From: an uncultured Eubacteriales bacterium
Lineage (GTDB): Bacteria; Bacillota; Clostridia; Peptostreptococcales; Anaerovoracaceae
Direction of reading: 5' to 3'
Assembly (NCBI GenBank): GCA_900542245.1
Contig: UQMQ01000073.1
Coordinates: 1-11,949, forward strand
Length of the DNA stretch: 11,949 nucleotides
The translations under genes and the position numbers were made by a program. The notes beneath the pieces are model-generated. The model was not told where the DNA came from. It ran no database searches and saw nothing but the letters and a program-made list of their open reading frames with translations. This document shows, in pieces, positions 7,708-11,949 of this stretch (position 1 is its first letter; each line of letters opens with the position of its first letter).

Positions 7708-7713
7708 AAGGAG
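7708..7713 (+). promoter_or_regulatory. Ribosome binding site of second rod gene
   Basis: AAGGAG within a purine-rich GGAAGGAGAG context, 11 bases before the ATG at 7725. It supports this start despite the longer than usual spacing. Confidence 0.75.
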
Positions 7714-7724
7714 AGTAAAGCAGT

Positions 7725-8423
7725 ATGAATGCTTCTTTTTATACAGCAGCCAGAGGCGCGATGACGCAGCAGGACAGAATGAATGTCATTTCCAACAATC
7801 TGGCCAACGTGAACACCATCGGTTTTAAGGCAAAAAATGCGGTCTTTTCAGATCTGATGCACTGTGTGATGCATGGACAGGAGAATGTGACACACGGTAC
7901 CGGCGTCAAGCTGGACCGCACGATGACGGACTTTACGCCCGGCGGTATGACGGCTGCAGCCGAGGGCGGATACAATTACTACATTGACGGTGACGGATTT
8001 TTCATGCTGAAGGATCAGATTACCGGAGAGATCAGTTATACCCGCGCGGGGAACTTTTCCTTGTCGGTCAAGGGCGATGAGATCAATCTCATCAACGACA
8101 ACCGCAAACAGGTGCTGGACGAAAACAAAAATCCGATTCAGCTCAAGGACGGCAAGCTGTCAGCGAAGCCGGGAATTTTCAGTTTCCAAAACACCGAGGA
8201 TATGCAGGCGGCAGGCTTCAGTGAATATACGCCGATTGCCAAAAATGGACAGCCGCAGCTCGCAGAGGGCGTCAGACTGGTCGAAAACTATCTGGAGCTT
8301 TCCAATGTAGATCTGGCACAGGAAATGTCGAATATGATCATCACCTCCAGAGCGTATTCTTACGCGCTCAAGATGGTGCAGACTTCGGATGAGGTGCAGC
8401 AGACGATCAATGGCCTGCGTTAA
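7725..8423 (+). CDS. flgG: Flagellar rod/hook-basal body protein, FlgF/FlgG family (second copy)
   Basis: A 232-residue paralogue of the preceding protein. It has the N-terminal motif DRMNVISNNLANVNTIGFKA, the core YYIDGDGFFMLKD and ISYTRAGNFSL, and the C-terminal ENYLELSNVDLAQEMSNMI helix with ITSRAYSYALKMVQTSDEV. The ending is closer to FlgG (distal rod) than that of the first copy. It is shorter than typical FlgG (about 260 residues), mostly through a reduced middle domain. The position after its partner matches FlhP of B. subtilis. The ribosome binding site AAGGAG at 7708-7713 is 11 bases from the ATG, a somewhat long spacing. The 55-base gap before it holds no clear terminator or promoter. 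Confidence 0.9.
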   Translation: MNASFYTAARGAMTQQDRMNVISNNLANVNTIGFKAKNAVFSDLMHCVMHGQENVTHGTGVKLDRTMTDFTPGGMTAAAEGGYNYYIDGDGFFMLKDQITGEISYTRAGNFSLSVKGDEINLINDNRKQVLDENKNPIQLKDGKLSAKPGIFSFQNTEDMQAAGFSEYTPIAKNGQPQLAEGVRLVENYLELSNVDLAQEMSNMIITSRAYSYALKMVQTSDEVQQTINGLR

Positions 8424-8438
8424 ACACAGGATTGTGTT
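8423..8438 (+). other. Small AT-rich hairpin after flgG
   Basis: AACACA (8423-8428), loop GGAT, TGTGTT (8433-8438), partly overlapping the flgG stop codon (8421-8423). It is followed by AACGG rather than a T-run, so it is not a rho-independent terminator. It might be an mRNA processing or stability element between the rod and chemotaxis genes, or chance. Confidence 0.4.
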
Positions 8439-8478
8439 AACGGACAGAACAGGCAAGTAGCAGGATGGAGGTAGAGGG

Positions 8479-9105
8479 ATGAAAATCACACGCTACGAGG
8501 ATATGGACAATTTATGTAAGGATATGATGAAGGAGATCGGCAGTATCGGAACCGGAAATGCTGCTACAGCGCTTTCCTCCATGCTGCAGACGGAAGTCCG
8601 CATGGAAGTACCGCGGGTCGAGCTGCTCGGGTTCACCGAGGCTGTGGACCACGTCGGCGATCCGGAGGATATGGTCTGCTGCGTGCTGGTCGAGATGCAG
8701 CAGGGGATCAACGGCATGATGCTTTTCCTGCTCAAACTGGATTTCATCAATGAGATTCTGAAACGGACGCTCGGCAAAGAGGTACAGGATTACGGCGAGC
8801 TGGGAGAGCTGGAGCTTTCGGCGGTGACAGAGGTTGGCAATATCATTATTTCCAACTATGTGCTGTCAATGTCGAGTCTGGTCGGCGTGCAAATAGACCT
8901 TTCGGTGCCGGCGGTAGCCATCAACATGCTGGGCGGTATCCTTTCGGTACCGATGGCACAGATCGGGCATGTTTCGGACAAAATTTTTATGATTATGGGT
9001 AAGTGCAGCATCGGCGGACAACATATGGAGAGCAATGTTTTGCTGCTCCCGGATATTGAATCACTCAACTTCCTCATGGATAGGCTGGTGCATCCATATG
9101 AATAG
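8479..9105 (+). CDS. cheC: CheY-P phosphatase CheC
   Basis: A 208-residue CheC/CheX/FliY-family protein that removes phosphate from CheY-P and pairs with CheD. The family active-site consensus is [DS]xxxExxN followed by Pro 23 residues later, present twice. The second copy is intact: S114, E118, N121, P144 (sequence SAVTEVGNIIISNY). The first copy has D15, E19 and P45, but the Asn position is S22 (KEIGSIGTGNA). One of the two catalytic centres is therefore altered, while the other keeps both catalytic residues. Length and the LPDIESLNFLMDRL ending are typical. GGAGG at 8467-8471 lies 7 bases before the ATG. The end overlaps cheD, the known CheC partner, by 8 bases, which argues for coupled synthesis of the CheC-CheD complex. 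Confidence 0.95.
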   Translation: MKITRYEDMDNLCKDMMKEIGSIGTGNAATALSSMLQTEVRMEVPRVELLGFTEAVDHVGDPEDMVCCVLVEMQQGINGMMLFLLKLDFINEILKRTLGKEVQDYGELGELELSAVTEVGNIIISNYVLSMSSLVGVQIDLSVPAVAINMLGGILSVPMAQIGHVSDKIFMIMGKCSIGGQHMESNVLLLPDIESLNFLMDRLVHPYE

Positions 9106-9580
9106 AGATATCAAAGTAGGAATCGGCGATATGAAGATCGCTAGACGAGAAGGTACGCTCATTACCTACGCGCTTGGCTCCTGTGTCGGCGTTACCTTTT
9201 ACGATCCGATGATCAAGCTGGGGGCGCTGGTGCATGTACTGCTGCCGGACTCCGGCGGCAATGCGGCAGGTAATATCTTCAAGTTTGCGGATACCGGTAT
9301 TCGCGAAACGCTGCGCAAGATGGAAGTGTTCGGCGGTGTGAGAAGCAGATACCAGTGCACGATCGCCGGCGGCGCCAAGATGTTCGAAATGAGCGCAGGC
9401 ATCGGCAATATCGGTGAACGCAACGTCCAGATGGTATTGAAAGTGCTGGCGGAAGAGCACATCCGGGTCAAGGCAAAGGATGTCGGCGCCAACTACGCGA
9501 GGACGATGCTATTGAACGTGGAGACGGGGGGCGTCAAGGTTCGTACCTCCAATCGCCAGGAGATTATTTTGCTGCGATAG
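9098..9580 (+). CDS. cheD: Chemoreceptor glutamine deamidase CheD
   Basis: A 160-residue CheD. It deamidates specific glutamines of chemoreceptors and binds CheC, linking receptor adaptation to CheY-P level. The catalytic triad is present with family spacing: T23, C29 (in YALGSCVGVTFYDP) and H46 (in GALVHVLLP). IAGGAKMF and NIGERN are further CheD landmarks. The start ATG at 9098 is chosen because the protein then begins MNRDIKVGIGDMKIA like other CheD proteins; a longer in-frame ORF reaching to 9035 would only read cheC in another frame. The gene overlaps the cheC stop in ATGAATAG and has only a weak upstream purine signal, so it probably depends on cheC translation. Confidence 0.96.
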   Translation: MNRDIKVGIGDMKIARREGTLITYALGSCVGVTFYDPMIKLGALVHVLLPDSGGNAAGNIFKFADTGIRETLRKMEVFGGVRSRYQCTIAGGAKMFEMSAGIGNIGERNVQMVLKVLAEEHIRVKAKDVGANYARTMLLNVETGGVKVRTSNRQEIILLR

Positions 9581-9668
9581 CCGGGAGAAATGGTAAAGAT
9601 CGCAGAGGATAGATACAGAAACGCACGAACATCACGAATAGAAATGATAGAAAAAGGAGAAAACTGCC
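9581..9668 (+). other. 88-base gap before cheV, no clear promoter or terminator
   Basis: The longest intergenic gap of the window. It is A/G-rich and ends in the cheV ribosome binding site AAGGAG (9654-9659). I see no sigma-28 type (TAAA with a GCCGATA-like -10) or sigma-A promoter of good quality, and no hairpin with a T-run. An out-of-frame 39-codon reading frame starts at 9590 but has a poorly spaced Shine-Dalgarno sequence. Confidence 0.5.
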
Positions 9669-10583
9669 ATGGCAAAAACAGAGATACTTTTGGAATCCGG
9701 AACCAATGAAATTGAGATTATGGTGTTTACCATCTACGGTGAGCTGTATGGGATCAACGTCGCAAAAGTGAAGGAAGTGATGAAGGCGGATACGGTCAAG
9801 CCGATGCCGCATGCACACCCTGCGGTCGAAGGTATCTTCAAACCGCGTGACATTGTCATTACCGTGGTGGATTTGCCGTTCTATCTGACAGGCAGGACGA
9901 CCGAGATCGGCGAGCGGGATATTTTCATCATTACCGGCTTCAATAAGATGAACATCGCCTTCCACGTGGAATCCGTAGTCGGCATTCAGAGAATTTCATG
10001 GAAAGACATCCAGAAGCCGGACAAAACGCTCAACAACGGTGAAGACGGCGTAGTAACCGGTATTGCGCAGTGCGCGAGCGGTATGGTGACGATTCTTGAC
10101 TTTGAGGCAATCGTTGCGGAGATCGCGCCGGAGACCAGCATCAATTTAGACGAAATCAAAGCGCTCGGTCACAGAGACCGCAGAGACAGCAATATCGTGT
10201 TGGCAGAGGACTCCATCCTGCTGGCGAAGATGATCGAACAGGCACTCACCAGCGCCGGCTATGTCAACTTGAAGCAGTTCAACAACGGGCAGGAGGCATG
10301 GAACTACCTCAAGAGCATCAAGGACGAGCCGAATGTTTATGACAAGGTCTCTCTGATCGTCACCGATATCGAAATGCCGGAGATGGACGGACACAGACTG
10401 ACCAAGCTGGTTAAGACCGATCCGGTTTTAAAAGAAATTCCTTTGATCATTTTCTCCTCGCTGATCAGCCCGGAGATGGAAGAGAAGGGAAGACAACTCG
10501 GGGCGGACGAACAGTTATCCAAGCCGGAGATCGGACATCTGGTGCATGTCATGGACGAGCTGCTCAATCGCACGAAGAAATAA
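9669..10583 (+). CDS. cheV: Chemotaxis coupling protein CheV (CheW domain plus receiver)
   Basis: A 304-residue CheV. Residues of about 1-165 form a CheW-like domain (YGINVAKVKEVM, then PAVEGIFKPRDIVITVVDL) that couples receptors to CheA. Residues of about 175-300 form a response-regulator receiver: acidic pocket E180-D181 (LAEDS), phosphoacceptor D233 (TDIEMPEMDG), S263 in FSS, and K285 in SKPE. All receiver residues are present, so phosphorylation by CheA and an adaptation role are likely. Serine instead of threonine at the FSS position is seen in many receivers. AAGGAG at 9654-9659 sits 9 bases before the ATG. CheA, CheW, CheB and receptors are not in the window and must lie elsewhere or further along. 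Confidence 0.95.
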   Translation: MAKTEILLESGTNEIEIMVFTIYGELYGINVAKVKEVMKADTVKPMPHAHPAVEGIFKPRDIVITVVDLPFYLTGRTTEIGERDIFIITGFNKMNIAFHVESVVGIQRISWKDIQKPDKTLNNGEDGVVTGIAQCASGMVTILDFEAIVAEIAPETSINLDEIKALGHRDRRDSNIVLAEDSILLAKMIEQALTSAGYVNLKQFNNGQEAWNYLKSIKDEPNVYDKVSLIVTDIEMPEMDGHRLTKLVKTDPVLKEIPLIIFSSLISPEMEEKGRQLGADEQLSKPEIGHLVHVMDELLNRTKK

Positions 10584-10588
10584 GGAGG
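10582..10588 (+). promoter_or_regulatory. Strong ribosome binding site fixing the GTG start of parA
   Basis: AAGGAGG overlaps the cheV stop TAA (10581-10583) and sits 5 bases before GTG at 10594. It decides against the longer in-frame ATG at 10546, which would read cheV's C-terminus in another frame and give a non-ParA N-terminus. Confidence 0.88.
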
Positions 10589-10593
10589 ACGCT

Positions 10594-11373
10594 GTGGCAC
10601 AGACCATTGTATTGACAAATCAAAAAGGCGGAGTCGGTAAAACCACCACCTCCGCGGCGTTGGCTGCAGGCCTTGCCAAAAAAGAAAAAAGGGTGCTTGC
10701 CATCGACTTGGACCCGCAGGGCAATCTGGGATTCAGCTTCGGTCTGGATATAGAAAACGGCAACACGCTGTTCGAGGCACTCAAGGGTGATGTGCCGATT
10801 TATGATGCGATCCAGCGCAAGAGCGGGATCGACTTTATCCGCTCCAACATCCTGCTCAGCGGGGTCGCGGAGGTCGTCAAAAGCGAAAAGCGGGAGCTGC
10901 TGCTCAAGAATCTGCTGGCGCCGGTAGAGCGTTTCTACGACTACATCATCATTGACACCCCGCCGGCATTCAACGTGCTGACCTTAAACGGCTACAGCGC
11001 GGCGGACTATCTGATTATCCCGATGTCCGCGGAGATCCTGAGTCTGGTCGGCTTAACACAGCTTAGAGAGACCTATGAAACGATCCGCAAGACGGTCAAC
11101 CCGGACCTCAAGGTCATGGGAATCCTGATGACGAGCTTCGACGGTCGCAGAGGGCTTTCGTGGGAGGTCAAGGAAATGGCTGACGGCGTAGCCGCACAGC
11201 TGGGGACCAAAGTGTTTGATACCGTCATCCGCAGCAGTGTTGCGGTTGCCGAAGCGCCGGCCCATGGCGAAAACATCATCGAATATGCGCCGCGCTCTAA
11301 CGCAGCAAGGGATTACAAAGCCTTTGTCGAAGAGGTGCTGCGTATGACCGAAGGAGACAGACGGAATGGCTAA
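10594..11373 (+). CDS. parA: ParA/Soj-family ATPase linked to the chemotaxis genes
   Basis: A 259-residue deviant Walker ATPase with a GTG start. The N-terminus AQTIVLTNQKGGVGKTTT holds the signature Lys K11 and P-loop Lys K16. Walker A' is AIDLDPQGN with D40, and Walker B is YIIIDTPP with D121. The layout is Soj/ParA-like: no N-terminal DNA-binding domain and no C-terminal amphipathic helix of the MinD/FlhG kind, so it is not a normal FlhG. ParA proteins form ATP dimers on a surface, often the nucleoid, and move a partner-bound cargo. Of the two Arg positions that bind DNA in B. subtilis Soj (R189 and R218 from memory), the first is kept (R185 in FDGRRGL). The second is Ala (A217 in SSVAVAEAP). 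The context suggests positioning of chemosensory or flagellar machinery rather than chromosome segregation; this is inference. Confidence 0.93.
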   Translation: MAQTIVLTNQKGGVGKTTTSAALAAGLAKKEKRVLAIDLDPQGNLGFSFGLDIENGNTLFEALKGDVPIYDAIQRKSGIDFIRSNILLSGVAEVVKSEKRELLLKNLLAPVERFYDYIIIDTPPAFNVLTLNGYSAADYLIIPMSAEILSLVGLTQLRETYETIRKTVNPDLKVMGILMTSFDGRRGLSWEVKEMADGVAAQLGTKVFDTVIRSSVAVAEAPAHGENIIEYAPRSNAARDYKAFVEEVLRMTEGDRRNG

Positions 11374-11949
11374 AAAGACAAATAAGACCAATCACGTGCT
11401 GAACCTGCTCTCCGGGGCAGACGAGCAGGACGCAGAGGTTCAAAAAGCGGCAGAGGAGACCGAGCCGAAGATACAGATTGTCAATCAGAACCAGGAAGAT
11501 TCCATCGCTGCAGATGTGCAGCAGATGTTAGAAGAGGAACTCCTGCAGGAGGAACAGGCCCTGCAGGCGCAGAGAGAAAAAGAAACAGAATGGCAGACGG
11601 AAGCAGCGGCAGCAGATGCCGCTGCCTCTGTCCCTGCCGCAGAGCCGACATCCGCGTCTGTTTCCGATGCGGAGCCCACCGCTGTGCCTGCTGCGTCAGC
11701 CGCAGACCATGCGGAAACCGCCGCCCCGGCTGATACGTCGGCGGCGGAGGCAGAGCCGGACAGTGCCGAGACCGCCGCGCAGCCTGCGGAACCGGAGAGC
11801 GCCGCGGATGAAGCGGGCATCTCTGCGGAGGTCGCTGCACCGGAAACGGCAGCATCAGAAACGGATATGAACCCAGAGGAAGCTGCTACATCGGAAACGG
11901 ATACGAACACCGCGGAGGCGGCTGCATCGGAAACGAATACGACCCCCGC
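11366..11949 (+). CDS. Unrecognised acidic, Ala-rich disordered protein, 3' partial; possible ParA partner
   Basis: The frame is open from ATG 11366 to the window end (194 codons seen). It overlaps the parA stop by 8 bases (ATGGCTAA) after an AAGGAG at 11351-11356, so it is translationally coupled to parA. The first 16 residues, MAKKTNKTNHVLNLLS, are basic then hydrophobic. They recall the N-terminal ParA-activating peptide of ParB/Spo0J, with Lys at 3 and 7 and Leu at 12. A charged, probably coiled segment (VQQMLEEELLQEEQALQAQR) follows. Then comes a long Ala/Glu/Pro/Ser/Thr-rich region without hydrophobic core, ending in 12-residue repeats (SETDxNxxEAA). No enzyme domain is visible; any folded domain lies beyond the edge. 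I have a weak recollection that clostridial proteins with a similar MAKK...SHVLNLL start carry a C-terminal ComFB-like domain; this cannot be tested here. Confidence 0.8.
   Translation, partial: MAKKTNKTNHVLNLLSGADEQDAEVQKAAEETEPKIQIVNQNQEDSIAADVQQMLEEELLQEEQALQAQREKETEWQTEAAAADAAASVPAAEPTSASVSDAEPTAVPAASAADHAETAAPADTSAAEAEPDSAETAAQPAEPESAADEAGISAEVAAPETAASETDMNPEEAATSETDTNTAEAAASETNTTP
11855..11949 (+). repeat. 36-bp in-frame tandem repeat
   Basis: Units start at 11855, 11891 and 11927 (the third is cut by the window end), each beginning TCRGAAACGRATAYG or a near match and encoding SETDMNPEEAAT, SETDTNTAEAAA and SETNTTP. The period is exactly 36 bases, or 12 codons, so length changes would keep the frame. 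A degenerate related piece (PETAA) lies just upstream near 11840. Confidence 0.8.

Noticed and set aside
9035..9097. Longer N-terminus for CheD from 9035
   Set aside because: It would read the end of cheC in another frame; the family N-terminus begins at 9098.
9590..9709. 39-codon small gene before cheV
   Set aside because: The only upstream purine signal (GGGAG) is 2 bases from the ATG, and the frame runs into cheV; not called as a gene.
10166..10180. 5-bp inverted repeat CGGTC/GACCG in cheV
   Set aside because: Too short and inside coding sequence at the interdomain linker; expected by chance.
10546..10593. Longer N-terminus for ParA from ATG 10546
   Set aside because: It overlaps cheV by 38 bases and gives MSWTSCSIARRNKEDA, unlike any ParA start. 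The AAGGAGG and GTG at 10594 fit much better.
10678..10691. A-rich run (AAAAAAG twice) in parA as programmed frameshift site
   Set aside because: The heptamers are not in the X-XXY-YYZ phase needed for -1 slippage, and the frame continues into intact ParA motifs.
11540..11551. 12-bp perfect palindrome CTCCTGCAGGAG
   Set aside because: No spacer for a hairpin loop, inside a Leu/Gln/Glu coding run with repeated ctg cag codons; most likely chance.
11485..11910. 141-codon minus-strand Ala/Ser-rich frame
   Set aside because: It is the complement of an Ala/Glu-rich coding repeat region; GC-rich gcn codons read as Ala/Ser on the other strand. No start signal.
1..11949. CRISPR arrays, tRNA or rRNA genes, insertion sequences, phage genes
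   Set aside because: None seen: genes are almost continuous, no regularly spaced palindromic repeats, no transposase or integrase motifs, no rRNA or tRNA-like segments.

Overview
The window is a single, tightly packed, all plus-strand flagellar and chemotaxis operon segment. It most likely comes from a motile anaerobic Firmicute of class Clostridia (Lachnospirales or Oscillospirales type). The evidence is the mix of FliY/FliN with a long linker, CheC, CheD and CheV (a Bacillus-style chemotaxis set), strong AGGAGG-type ribosome binding sites, and a moderately GC-rich codon choice. The species cannot be named from this sequence alone.

Layout. Bases 1-855 hold the 3' part of the motor switch protein FliY/FliN. 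Next comes the complete flagellar type III export gate, fliO-fliP-fliQ-fliR-flhB-flhA (885-6111), with gaps of 2 to 29 bases. The sigma-28 gene fliA/sigD (6129-6893) follows directly, then two rod/hook-basal-body genes of the FlgF/FlgG family (6920-8423). After these come cheC and cheD, which overlap by 8 bases, and cheV (8479-10583). The last two genes are a Soj/ParA-type ATPase with a GTG start (10594-11373) and an unrecognised, extremely Ala/Glu-rich gene. That last gene overlaps parA by 8 bases and runs off the right edge. No stretch without a gene is longer than 88 bases, and no convincing promoter or rho-independent terminator was found, so the block looks like the interior of one long transcript.

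How the genes work together. FliO/P/Q/R with FlhA/B build the export gate that secretes rod, hook and filament subunits. FliA would switch on late genes such as flagellin and chemotaxis genes. The FlgF/FlgG proteins form the rod. FliY, CheC, CheD and CheV handle CheY-P removal, receptor modification and receptor coupling. The genes that often sit between flhA and sigD in Bacilli and Clostridia (flhF, flhG, cheB, cheA, cheW) are missing from that position.

The most interesting part is the right end. A ParA-like ATPase is translationally coupled to a protein whose N-terminus resembles the Lys-containing ParA-activating peptide of ParB/Spo0J, followed by a long acidic, probably disordered region with a 36-bp tandem repeat. 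This could be a dedicated partitioning or positioning module for flagella or chemoreceptor arrays. Other oddities are a CheC whose first active site has Ser in place of the family Asn, a FliP without a signal peptide, and a Met/Gln-rich and Ala/Pro-rich FliY linker.
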